The notes below the pieces were generated by a model. It did not search any database. It worked only from the letters and a program-made list of their open reading frames with translations, and had not been told where the DNA came from. The position numbers and the translations under genes are program-made. From F23-D06 sp963603365 (GTDB taxonomy: Bacteria > Bacteroidota > Bacteroidia > Bacteroidales > WCHB1-69), in contig CAVCMI010000004.1 of assembly GCA_963603365.1 (NCBI GenBank), forward strand, positions 1 through 21,508: a stretch of 21,508 bases of DNA, given 5' to 3'. Positions within the stretch are counted from its first letter, which is position 1, and each line of letters begins with the position of its first letter. This document shows positions 14,834 to 21,508 of the stretch, piece after piece.

Positions 14834-15261
14834 GCCGATTTTATATAACCAAACAGTTCTCTTTTGAGATGGCGCATGCGCTGACTGACTATCCCGGCAA
14901 GTGCCGAAACATACACGGCCATTCCTACCGCCTTGAGGTCACCGTGACGGGTGACAGAATCGAGAGCAGCGGCATGGTCATCGATTTCAAACACCTGAAA
15001 GACCTTGTGAACCGGACAGTGGTTGAACCGCTCGACCATTTCCTCGTCCTTTCCGACCGCACAGACGATGAACTGCAGAGGCTGCTGAAGAATAATTATG
15101 AAAAGGTGAAGATAGTCCCGTTCCAACCATCAACCGAGAACCTGCTCGAATATATGGCCAAAATGCTTGCCCCCGAGTTGCCTGGAAATGTCAGCATCTC
15201 ATCACTAAGGCTTCAAGAGACAGAGCAGTCGTGGGTAGAGTTGAAATTTGATCATCAATGA
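14830..15261 (+). CDS. queD: 6-carboxytetrahydropterin synthase QueD
   Basis: It converts 7,8-dihydroneopterin triphosphate to 6-carboxy-tetrahydropterin, the second step to queuosine in tRNA. It has 143 residues. Zinc ligands are His16 (EMAHAL), His29 and His31 (CRNIHGHSY), the catalytic cysteine is Cys25, Asp69-His70 (EPLDHF) form the catalytic pair, and Glu102 (PSTENL) and Glu130/Glu132 (LQETEQS) sit in the substrate site. All expected residues are present. It starts within the stop of the nuclease gene, so it is translated with it, although the two have no obvious shared role. Other queuosine genes are not seen here. Confidence 0.94.
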   Translation: MSRFYITKQFSFEMAHALTDYPGKCRNIHGHSYRLEVTVTGDRIESSGMVIDFKHLKDLVNRTVVEPLDHFLVLSDRTDDELQRLLKNNYEKVKIVPFQPSTENLLEYMAKMLAPELPGNVSISSLRLQETEQSWVELKFDHQ

Positions 15262-15287
15262 AACAATAAACTAAATAATTGATTATT

Positions 15288-16685
15288 ATGAATCCTTTGT
15301 TTGAATCAAGCGTTTACGCTAACCGCAGAGACCGGCTTTCCCGCACCCTCAAGACCGGCATTGCCGTCTTTTTAGGGAATCACGAAGCCCCGATGAATTA
15401 TCCTGACAATACCTACAATTTCCGTCAGGACAGCGACTTCCTTTATTTCTTCGGGCTTTCGATTGCTGACATTGCTGCCGTCATTGACTTTGACGAGCAC
15501 AAATCAATCATTTTCGGTGATGATTTCGGCATCGACGACATCATCTGGATGGGCGACCAACCTACGGTTTCTTCGTTGGCGGAGAAAGTGGGGGTAGGGG
15601 ATACCCGCTCGATGGTCCAATTGCACGATTATGTCTGCGAGGCCCAGGCAAAAGGCCGCAAAGTGCATTTCACGCCGCCTTATCGGGGAGACAATCAGAT
15701 TATGCTTTCCAACCTTACGGGCATCCCCGTGAACGAAGTCCGCGCCGCCGCTTCTGTCGACCTTATCAAAGGCATCGTGTCTTTGCGTTCAGCCAAAGAG
15801 CAGTGCGAAATTGAGGAGATGGAGAAGGCTTGCGAAATTGGGGTCATGATGCACACGGCCGTTATGCGCCGTTGCGTAGCCGGCACCTCAGAGCGCGAAC
15901 TCGCCGGTCTTGCCGAAGGCATCGCCCTCTCGTACGGAAATGGCATCTCCTTTCCCGTAATTCTCTCGCAACACGGAGAAACGCTGCACAACCATTCCCA
16001 CAATGGCATTCTCAAAGAGGGAAATATGCTTTTGATGGATGCCGGCGCCGAAGGGTTGATGAACTACTGCTCTGACTATACCCGGACAATGCCTGTGAAC
16101 GGCACGTTTACAACCAAACAGAAAGAGATCTATGAGATTGTGCTCAAGTCAAACCTGAGCGCGATTGAAGCAGCGCGTCCGGGCATGTACAACCGCGAAT
16201 TGCACCGCCTTTCGTGCGAGGTGATTGCACAAGGGCTCAAAGACCTTGGCCTGATGAAAGGCAATGTGCACGAAGTCGTTGAAGTCGGCGCACACGCCTT
16301 GTTTATGGTTCATGGCCTCGGACATCAGATTGGCCTTGATGTACACGATATGGAAGGGCTTGGACAGATTTACGTAGGCTACGACGATACTGTCAGGCCG
16401 AGCAATATCTTTGGCTGGGCGTCGCTCAGAATGGCCCGCGAACTGAAACCGGGCTTCGTCGTGTCAATCGAGCCGGGCATCTATTTCATCCCTCATTTGA
16501 TCGACATCTGGAAAAAGGAGAACAAGTTCCCTGAGTTCATCAATTATGACGCGGTGGAGAAATACCGTGACTTTGGCGGCATCCGCATCGAGGACGACTT
16601 GCTGATAACGGAAACGGGACACAAGGTGCTCGGGTCGCATCTGCCTAAAACAACAGACGAACTGGCCGCTGTTATCGGAAAATAA
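15288..16685 (+). CDS. pepP: Xaa-Pro aminopeptidase (aminopeptidase P, M24B)
   Basis: This dimetal peptidase releases the N-terminal residue before proline. It has 465 residues from ATG 15288; an in-frame TTG nine bases upstream is less likely. An N-terminal creatinase-like AMP_N domain (about 1-140, with FRQDSDFLYFFGL) precedes the pita-bread catalytic domain (about 175-445). The five metal ligands are visible: Asp251 (LLMDAGAE), Asp263 (CSDYTRT), His346 (HGLGHQIGLDVHD), Glu395 (VSIEPGIYF) and Glu435 (GGIRIEDD). Length is normal and there is no signal peptide, so it is cytosolic. It follows queD by 26 bases and is probably cotranscribed. The symbol rests on the family. Confidence 0.94.
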   Translation: MNPLFESSVYANRRDRLSRTLKTGIAVFLGNHEAPMNYPDNTYNFRQDSDFLYFFGLSIADIAAVIDFDEHKSIIFGDDFGIDDIIWMGDQPTVSSLAEKVGVGDTRSMVQLHDYVCEAQAKGRKVHFTPPYRGDNQIMLSNLTGIPVNEVRAAASVDLIKGIVSLRSAKEQCEIEEMEKACEIGVMMHTAVMRRCVAGTSERELAGLAEGIALSYGNGISFPVILSQHGETLHNHSHNGILKEGNMLLMDAGAEGLMNYCSDYTRTMPVNGTFTTKQKEIYEIVLKSNLSAIEAARPGMYNRELHRLSCEVIAQGLKDLGLMKGNVHEVVEVGAHALFMVHGLGHQIGLDVHDMEGLGQIYVGYDDTVRPSNIFGWASLRMARELKPGFVVSIEPGIYFIPHLIDIWKKENKFPEFINYDAVEKYRDFGGIRIEDDLLITETGHKVLGSHLPKTTDELAAVIGK

Positions 16686-16736
16686 AGCCATTGACCCATG
16701 TGTGATCTCGGCGACATGACATTTCAATGACCTTCC

Positions 16737-16765
16737 AGCCGTCCTGCATCTATATGCATCCGGCT
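16737..16765 (+). other. Imperfect hairpin behind pepP
   Basis: AGCCG (16737-16741) pairs with CGGCT (16761-16765), and inside it TGCAT pairs with ATGCA around a 4-base loop, with a small asymmetric bulge. It lies 52 bases after the pepP stop. There is no T-tract, so terminator function is doubtful. The rest of 16686-16867 holds a G7 run at 16822-16828 and no gene. Confidence 0.3.
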
Positions 16766-16867
16766 ACGCTGTCAGACATAAAAACAGATTGCGGGAAATA
16801 GCCTGATCCCGTTATGTTTGAGGGGGGGAGGTATAATGACAAGTTGATTCGAAGTACTAAGGGCAAT

Positions 16868-16914
16868 TTAAAAAAAGCCGGTGGGCTGTGGAAATATCCA
16901 CAGCCCACCGGCTT
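16868..16914 (-). terminator. Strong terminator of the decarboxylase operon
   Basis: A perfect 18-bp stem (arms 16875-16892 and 16897-16914, GC-rich core GCCGGTGGGCTG) encloses a 4-base loop. On the minus strand it is followed by a run of seven T (the A-run at 16870-16876). It is 20 bases behind the beta-subunit stop and closes the four-gene operon. From the plus side the tail is not T-rich. Confidence 0.93.
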
Positions 16915-16934
16915 ATACAATCAAACGTGACAGG

Positions 16935-18080
16935 TTAATAGAGGAAACTCAGCAGAATACCTGCGGACACGGCACTTCCGATGACGCCGGCCACATTAGG
17001 GCCCATAGCGTGCATCAGCAGATAGTTGGTCTTGTCGTATTTCAGACCTTCCACATAGGAGACGCGGGCGCTGTCGGGCACTGCCGAAACGCCGGCATTG
17101 CCGATAAGCGGGTTGATTTTGTTCCCCTCTTTCAGGAAGAGGTTGAAGAACTTGACGAACAGAACGCCTGCGGCCGTGGCGATGATGAACGAGAATGCGC
17201 CAAGGATGAAGATCAGCACGGATGAGGGTTTCAGGAAATTGGTGGCTTGTGTGGAGGCGCCTACCGTGAGACCTATCAGGATGGTGACAATGTCAATCAG
17301 CGGACCGGAGGCTGTGTTGGCCAGACGTTTGGTAACGCCGCATTCCTTGAGCAGGTTGCCGAAGAAGAGCATGCCCAGCAACGGGAGTCCGGAGGGAACC
17401 ATAAAAGCGGTCAACAGGATGCAGAAGATCGGGAAGAGCACTTTCTCTCTGTGCGAGACGGCTCTGGGCGGGCGCATACGGATAAGACGCTCTTTCGGTG
17501 TGGTCAGGAGACGCATTACAGGCGGCTGGATAACAGGAACCAAAGCCATGTACGAGTATGCCGACACGGCAATGGCGCCCATAAGGCTCGGCGCCAGCTT
17601 GGAGGAGAGGAAGATGGCTGTAGGGCCGTCCGCGCCTCCGATGATGCCGATGGCGCCGGCTTCCATAGGCGTGAAGCCTACGAACAAGGCCACGATATAG
17701 GCGGCGAAAATGCCGAACTGTGCGGCTGCGCCGATGAGAATCAACTTGGGGTTCGAAATCAGGGCCGAGAAGTCCGTCATGGCGCCAATGCCGAGGAATA
17801 TCAGCGGCGGATAGAAACCCTTGATCACACCGAAGTACAAATAGTTGAGCACGGAACCGCTCTCATATACGCCGATCTGAAGACCATCGGTGAAAGGTAT
17901 GTTTCCGATGATGATGCCGAAGCCTATGGGCACCAGCAACATAGGTTCATACTCCTTGAAGATGGCGAGCGCTATGAAGAACAGGCCCACACAAATCATG
18001 ATTACATGACCCCACGTGCAGTTCCCGAACCCCGAGTATCCGAAAAACTGTATAAGGCCATCTCTGAAAAATTCTAACAT
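16935..18080 (-). CDS. mmdB: Na+-pumping decarboxylase beta subunit
   Basis: This is the integral-membrane subunit that decarboxylates carboxybiotin and couples this to Na+ export. It has 381 residues and about ten hydrophobic segments. The family signature IGGADGPTAIFLSSKLAP (148-164) contains Asp151, equivalent to the essential aspartate of OadB-type subunits. Other signatures are PPLIFLGIGAMTDFS (91-105), LTVGASTQATNFL (271-283) and the C-terminal MHAMGPNVAGVIGSA (357-370). Such subunits are often labelled oxaloacetate decarboxylase beta, but the alpha subunit in this operon is the acyl-CoA type, so methylmalonyl-CoA is the better substrate call. It is the last gene of the operon, 55 bases after the biotin carrier, and is followed by the strong terminator. 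Confidence 0.94.
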   Translation of the reverse strand: MLEFFRDGLIQFFGYSGFGNCTWGHVIMICVGLFFIALAIFKEYEPMLLVPIGFGIIIGNIPFTDGLQIGVYESGSVLNYLYFGVIKGFYPPLIFLGIGAMTDFSALISNPKLILIGAAAQFGIFAAYIVALFVGFTPMEAGAIGIIGGADGPTAIFLSSKLAPSLMGAIAVSAYSYMALVPVIQPPVMRLLTTPKERLIRMRPPRAVSHREKVLFPIFCILLTAFMVPSGLPLLGMLFFGNLLKECGVTKRLANTASGPLIDIVTILIGLTVGASTQATNFLKPSSVLIFILGAFSFIIATAAGVLFVKFFNLFLKEGNKINPLIGNAGVSAVPDSARVSYVEGLKYDKTNYLLMHAMGPNVAGVIGSAVSAGILLSFLY

Positions 18081-18135
18081 ATTTCTATCCTTTTAGTTAT
18101 TGAACGAGTAATGGAATTGACGTTGCATCTGTATT

Positions 18136-18570
18136 TTATTCGAAAACGATGAGCACATCGCCTTCCATAACAGAGTCGCTGCGATGGACTTTCACCTCTT
18201 TGACTACGCCGTCTTTCTCGGCGTCGATGTTGTTTTCCATTTTCATGGCCTCCAGCAGGATGACGCGCTGACCGGCTTTGACACTGTCTCCCTCTTTGAC
18301 AAAAACGTCGAGGATGGTGCCGGGAAGCGGCGACTTGAGGGTAGCGCCCGGAGCAGTCGCGGCGGCCGGAGCGGCAGCAACCTTGACAGCAGGGGCGGGG
18401 GCAGCATTGTTCTTTGCTGCCGGACGCGGTTTCGCCGGCTGCCTGATTTCGGTGTCAAGCTCCACGTTGTATGCCGTCCCGTTAACCGAAACACTGACGG
18501 CATTGTTTTCTATTTCGCCTACTTCTACGGAATACTTGTTTCCGTTGATCGTGAATTTATAGTCTTTCAT
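18136..18570 (-). CDS. mmdC: Biotin carboxyl carrier subunit (gamma) of the decarboxylase
   Basis: It carries CO2 on biotin between the alpha and beta subunits. It has 144 residues. A short N-terminal beta domain (1-40) is followed by an Ala/Pro/Lys linker (about 43-76) typical of a flexible swinging arm, then a biotinyl domain (77-144) with the EAMKMEN motif, biotinylated at Lys110. SPLPGTI and VKEGDSVKAGQ surround it as usual. Cytosolic and bound to the membrane complex. 31 bases separate it from the preceding gene. The symbol follows the Propionigenium mmdADCB naming. Confidence 0.94.
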   Translation of the reverse strand: MKDYKFTINGNKYSVEVGEIENNAVSVSVNGTAYNVELDTEIRQPAKPRPAAKNNAAPAPAVKVAAAPAAATAPGATLKSPLPGTILDVFVKEGDSVKAGQRVILLEAMKMENNIDAEKDGVVKEVKVHRSDSVMEGDVLIVFE

Positions 18571-18601
18571 ATTCTTCTTGTAATCTGTTTGTTTGAATGA
18601 T

Positions 18602-19561
18602 TTATTTCTTTATAACCGGGGTTTTCTTCATGGCGAGTCCTTTCTGTGACCAGGGAGAATAGTGAGCCTCCGGCATTTTGATGGTGATGATTTCGCTCTC
18701 CTCGTCGTGCATGCTGTTGAAGTGCAGGTGAAGGGCGGCGCAGATGGCTGCCGCCTCTTCTCCGCTCATGAACTCTTTGTCCGGAGTTGCGTCGCCGGCA
18801 TCCTTGGCAATGGCAGCATCTGTGTTGCTGTCAGCCTTTTTCTTTACGGCGGTTTTGCGGTTCAGACGGCCGAAGATTTTAAGCATGATGTAAATCAGAA
18901 TCAAGGCGGTAAACGTTACCGACATGGCAATGATGGTCAAGCCGAAGCCATAGGGGTCGTCCTTTTTCAGTTTTTCCTGCTTGCTGACTTCCACTTTCGT
19001 CTCGTTTGTGGAACCGGGCGTGAACTGGTCGAGCATCTGGGCCTCTTCCTTTATGCCGTCGTGGAGCAGACCGTATGACAATGCGGTGTCCATCAGCTCT
19101 TCCTTGGGATATACCATCAGGTCGATCAACTTTTTTCCGTCAGAAGTGATGAGCGCCACGTAGTTTGTCTTGGATGTCACGGGGTTAAAGTTGACATGGA
19201 ATGTGCCGTAGAGCGGTTTGTCATCCATGTAGAATACGGCAAAGGTACGTTGCGGCATCGAGGTGTTGATGTCTGTTTTGGGGATATGGTACCAGTGTTC
19301 GGGTATTGTACCGCCTTTGCGTCCGGCAGCGGCAAGTCCTGCCGTGTCGTCTGTCAGGTAGCAGCCGGCCAAGTCAACGGTGTTGTAGGCTGTGTTGAAA
19401 AGCTCAACCCAGGGCACATGTTTTCCGTACTCGTCGGCGTAGTTGTCGGTGTTCTTGATGAAGATCTCATTGAAGCGTATGTCCTGTGTGGACTGTCCTG
19501 CTGCCGTGCCGGCAGCGAACAGCGACAACAGCAGGATTGCAAGTCTGTTAAAATGTTTCAT
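18602..19561 (-). CDS. OadG-like (delta) subunit with N-terminal lamin-tail domain
   Basis: This is a fused protein of 319 residues. It has a signal peptide (1-22, LLLSLFAAGTAAGQ). A lamin-tail-like domain (about 27-185) reads IRFNEIFIKNTDN, WVELFNTAYNTVDLAGCYLTDD and ends with FTPGSTN. One membrane helix (about 206-230, FGLTIIAMSVTFTALILIYI) and a cytosolic OadG/MmdD-like tail (about 231-319) follow, with GEEAAAICAALHLHF and the terminal WSQKGLAMKKTP. The OadG part normally assembles the alpha and beta subunits. Here the N-terminus would put a beta-sandwich domain in the periplasm, an extra module not needed for catalysis. Position between alpha and biotin carrier matches the delta gene (mmdD). 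The domain boundaries are my reading. Confidence 0.85.
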   Translation of the reverse strand: MKHFNRLAILLLSLFAAGTAAGQSTQDIRFNEIFIKNTDNYADEYGKHVPWVELFNTAYNTVDLAGCYLTDDTAGLAAAGRKGGTIPEHWYHIPKTDINTSMPQRTFAVFYMDDKPLYGTFHVNFNPVTSKTNYVALITSDGKKLIDLMVYPKEELMDTALSYGLLHDGIKEEAQMLDQFTPGSTNETKVEVSKQEKLKKDDPYGFGLTIIAMSVTFTALILIYIMLKIFGRLNRKTAVKKKADSNTDAAIAKDAGDATPDKEFMSGEEAAAICAALHLHFNSMHDEESEIITIKMPEAHYSPWSQKGLAMKKTPVIKK

Positions 19562-19588
19562 TTCTCTATGTTGTTTTAGCGATAATGA

Positions 19589-21148
19589 TTACAAAGGAAG
19601 GTTGTCGTGCTTCTTGGCGGGGTTCTCGAGACGTTTGTTCTTGAGAGACTCGAGGGCGCGGATCACTCTGAAACGGGTGTTGCGCGGTTCAATGACGTCA
19701 TCGATGTATCCGTATTGGGCGGCCACGTAAGGATTGGCGAACTTATTGCGGTATTCTTCTACCTTGTTGTCGAGGAAAGCCTTGCGCTCGTCAGCGTTCT
19801 CGATTTTCTTCATCTGGGAGCCGTAGAGGATCTCTGCCGCGCCGCTGCCGCCCATGACGGCAATCTCAGCCGTGGGCCATGCGTAGTTGATGTCGCCCCT
19901 GAGGTGCTTCGAACTCATCACACAGTATGCGCCGCCGTAGTTCTTGCGCAGGATGACCGTAACTTTCGGCACCGTGCACTCGCCGTAAGCGTAAAGCAGC
20001 TTTGCGCCGTGAACAATCAGGCCGCCGTACTCCTGTGCCGTTCCGGGCAGGAAGCCGGGAACGTCAATCAGCGTGACCAACGGGATGTTGAAGGCATCGC
20101 AGAAACGCACGAAGCGGGCGCCCTTGCGCGAAGAGTTGATGTCGAGCACGCCTGCAAGGTATTTGGGCTGGTTGGCGACAATGCCGACGGCCATTCCGTT
20201 GAAACGTGCGAAGCCGATGACGATGTTGGGGGCGAACAGCGGCTGTATCTCCATAAACCTGCCGTTGTCAACGATGCCCGTGATGACGTCTTTCACGTCG
20301 TAAGGCAGGTTCGGGTTGTCAGGGATGATGGCGTTGAGACTGTCTTCCAGTCTGTTGATAGGGTCTTCGGTGGCCTCGAACGGCGGCTCTTCCATGTTGT
20401 TGGAGGGAAGGTAGCCTATCAGTTCGCGGAGCATCTGGATTCCCTCCTCCTCGTTTTCTACGGCGAAGTGCGCAACGCCTGACTTTTTGGAGTGGACAGA
20501 TGCGCCGCCCAAGTCCTCGGTGGTGACATCCTCATTGGTGACGGTTTTCACGACCTTGGGTCCCGTGACGAACATATAGCTTGTGTTTTTCGTCATCATG
20601 ATGAAGTCTGTCAATGCAGGCGAATAGACTGCGCCGCCGGCGCATGGCCCGAAGATGGCTGAAATCTGAGGCACAACGCCGGAAGCGAGGATGTTGCGCT
20701 GGAAAATCTCTGAATATCCGGCCAAACTGTTGACGCCTTCCTGAATACGGGCGCCACCGGAATCGCAGAAGCCGACGACGGGCGCGCCGACTTTCATGGC
20801 CTGGTCAAGCACTTTGCAGATCTTCTTGGCAACGGTCTCCGACAAAGAGCCGCCGAACACGGTGAAGTCTTGCGAATAAACGTAAACCAGCCGGCCGTTC
20901 ACCGTGCCGTACCCCGTGATGACACCGTCGGTCAGGTATTGCTCTTTTTCAAGCCCGAAGTTGGTGCAGCGGTGGGTCACGAACATGTCGAATTCCTCGA
21001 AACTGCCTTCGTCAAGGAACATCAAAATACGCTCGCGAGCCGAGTATTTACCCTTGGCATGCTGTTTGTCAATACGGTCTTGTCCTCCGCCCAAACGAGC
21101 CTTTTCCCGCAACGAGAGCAACTCGTTGATTTTTTCTTGCATTGTCAT
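19589..21148 (-). CDS. mmdA: Methylmalonyl-CoA decarboxylase alpha (carboxyltransferase)
   Basis: It transfers the carboxyl group from methylmalonyl-CoA to biotin, giving propionyl-CoA. It has 519 residues from ATG 21148 (ATG 21142 is an alternative). Both crotonase-like halves of the acyl-CoA carboxyltransferase family are present. The N half has SQDFTVFGGSL (92-102), SGGARIQEG (130-138) and GPCAGGAVYSPA (167-178). The C half has IDVPGFLPGTAQEYGG (361-376) and YGGAYCVM (404-411). Propionyl-CoA carboxylase alpha/beta chains are close relatives, but no biotin carboxylase gene is in the operon and a Na+-pump beta subunit is, which supports a decarboxylase. First gene of the operon, 27 bases before the OadG-like gene. 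Confidence 0.95.
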   Translation of the reverse strand: MTMQEKINELLSLREKARLGGGQDRIDKQHAKGKYSARERILMFLDEGSFEEFDMFVTHRCTNFGLEKEQYLTDGVITGYGTVNGRLVYVYSQDFTVFGGSLSETVAKKICKVLDQAMKVGAPVVGFCDSGGARIQEGVNSLAGYSEIFQRNILASGVVPQISAIFGPCAGGAVYSPALTDFIMMTKNTSYMFVTGPKVVKTVTNEDVTTEDLGGASVHSKKSGVAHFAVENEEEGIQMLRELIGYLPSNNMEEPPFEATEDPINRLEDSLNAIIPDNPNLPYDVKDVITGIVDNGRFMEIQPLFAPNIVIGFARFNGMAVGIVANQPKYLAGVLDINSSRKGARFVRFCDAFNIPLVTLIDVPGFLPGTAQEYGGLIVHGAKLLYAYGECTVPKVTVILRKNYGGAYCVMSSKHLRGDINYAWPTAEIAVMGGSGAAEILYGSQMKKIENADERKAFLDNKVEEYRNKFANPYVAAQYGYIDDVIEPRNTRFRVIRALESLKNKRLENPAKKHDNLPL

Positions 21149-21193
21149 AAATCTATGATATTTAAGTATTTTAGTAAAAAAAAAGAACTTTTT

Positions 21194-21211
21194 CACCTAT
21201 AAAAACAGGTG
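21194..21211 (-). other. Small leader hairpin before mmdA
   Basis: CACCT (21194-21198) pairs with AGGTG (21207-21211) around an 8-base AT-rich loop. On the minus strand it lies right at the expected start of the mmdA message, about 45 bases before the ATG. A short stem, so only a possible 5'-end stabiliser. Confidence 0.3.
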
Positions 21212-21214
21212 GTG

Positions 21215-21222
21215 CAAAGGTA
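21215..21222 (-). promoter_or_regulatory. Probable -7 promoter box of the mmd operon
   Basis: The minus strand reads TACCTTTG (TAnnTTTG), giving a leader of about 60 bases before ATG 21148. The next TTTG upstream is too near (9 bases) to be a -33 element. The leader downstream is T/A-rich with a run of about ten T. Confidence 0.55.
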
Positions 21223-21250
21223 TGTTTTTTTCAAATGCCGACTGACTCGG

Positions 21251-21295
21251 AAAAAAGAAAAAACAGGCGGATTTCAACAAGTGGAACCGGCCTGT
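21251..21295 (-). terminator. Terminator of the gene at the right edge
   Basis: On the minus strand ACAGGC (21295-21290) pairs with GCCTGT (21268-21263) around a 21-base loop, followed by TTTTTTCTTTTTT. It lies 47 bases behind the stop codon of the edge gene and just upstream of the mmdA promoter, so it separates the two transcripts. Confidence 0.6.
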
Positions 21296-21342
21296 CACTC
21301 GGGTTTTGTAGGGCAATGTCAAATGCGACGGGTCGTTGACAG

Positions 21343-21508
21343 TTAAAACATGCAGATGTATCCTGCCTTGAATATGCCTTCGGAGCCGAATCCGAATTCA
21401 ATGTTGGCCGCGTTTTTCTGACCGATACGGATGCCTAACGCCATCAAGATTCAGATTTGGGTTACCCTGATAGCCAACCTTCTTCTGATGGTCATACAAA
21501 AACGCATC
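21343..21508 (-). pseudogene. 3' end of an outer-membrane-type protein, frame shifted
   Basis: The window cuts this gene. The last 34 codons before TAA (21343-21345) read LMALGIRIGQKNAANIEF then GFGSEGIFKAGYICMF, with alternating residues and a terminal Phe as in outer-membrane beta-barrel proteins. Going upstream, this frame meets TGA just before ILMALG. The coding-like sequence continues instead in another frame (LYDHQKKVGYQGNPNLN). Removing one base near 21449-21454 (minus TGAATC to TGATC) would join them as NPNLILMALGIRIG. Either the gene is broken or the sequence has an indel error near the edge. Specific function unknown. Confidence 0.5.

Noticed and set aside
16822..16828. G7 run behind pepP as a phase-variable tract
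   Set aside because: It lies in non-coding sequence with no promoter box beside it, so a switching role has no support.
17247..18077. 276-codon open frame opposite the beta subunit gene
   Set aside because: It is a very hydrophilic shadow (Gln/Glu/His/Arg-rich) of a membrane protein gene. No box or conserved motif.
1..21508. CRISPR arrays, tRNA/rRNA genes, insertion sequences, integrase or attachment repeats
   Set aside because: I found no regularly spaced repeats, no cloverleaf-like stretch, no transposase or recombinase frame and no direct repeats flanking the accessory end.

Overview
The window looks like a chromosomal segment from a member of the Bacteroidales (phylum Bacteroidota). Four things point there. 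Several gene starts are preceded by the Bacteroidetes -7 promoter box TAnnTTTG. A secreted nuclease ends in a type IX secretion (T9SS) sorting domain. A sodium-pump decarboxylase operon has a gamma-type subunit fused to a lamin-tail domain. The housekeeping proteins read like gut Bacteroidales homologues. I cannot name genus or species from the sequence alone.

Layout. (1) 1-2150 is an accessory, mostly AT-rich end. It holds the C-terminal part of a type ISP restriction-modification enzyme, convergent with an unrecognised 141-codon gene and a 51-codon frame that lies in phase behind its stop codon. (2) 2191-4803 (minus) is the DNA translocase FtsK/SpoIIIE. It is divergent from (3), a tightly packed plus-strand operon at 4978-9524: exbB, exbD, a TonB-like transducer with a Gly-rich linker, folC and a MATE exporter. 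(4) A second MATE exporter (9510-10922, minus) overlaps the first tail-to-tail. (5) gdhA (11173-12516) stands alone with its own promoter and a strong terminator. (6) Rubrerythrin (12950-13522, minus) has a perfect hairpin in its leader. (7) A plus-strand cluster encodes a T9SS-exported endonuclease I, queD (4-base overlap) and an M24 aminopeptidase P. (8) 16935-21148 (minus) is a complete methylmalonyl-CoA decarboxylase operon in the order alpha, delta/gamma-like, biotin carrier, beta, closed by an 18-bp-stem terminator. (9) The right edge carries the 3' end of an outer-membrane-type protein whose reading frame is shifted.

How the genes fit together. ExbB, ExbD and the TonB-like protein form an inner-membrane energy-transduction unit that would power outer-membrane transporters. 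The decarboxylase would turn methylmalonyl-CoA to propionyl-CoA and pump Na+, which fits succinate/propionate fermentation. No biotin carboxylase gene lies in the operon, which favours a decarboxylase over an ATP-dependent carboxylase. Glutamate dehydrogenase (ammonia assimilation) and rubrerythrin (peroxide detoxification) also suit an anaerobe.

Nothing here is clearly a new defence or mobile system. The most unusual points are the modular restriction enzyme remnant with a sharp internal composition step, the in-phase stop in the unknown gene beside it, the lamin-tail fusion in the sodium pump, and the leader hairpin of rubrerythrin. I saw no tRNA, rRNA, CRISPR array or insertion sequence.
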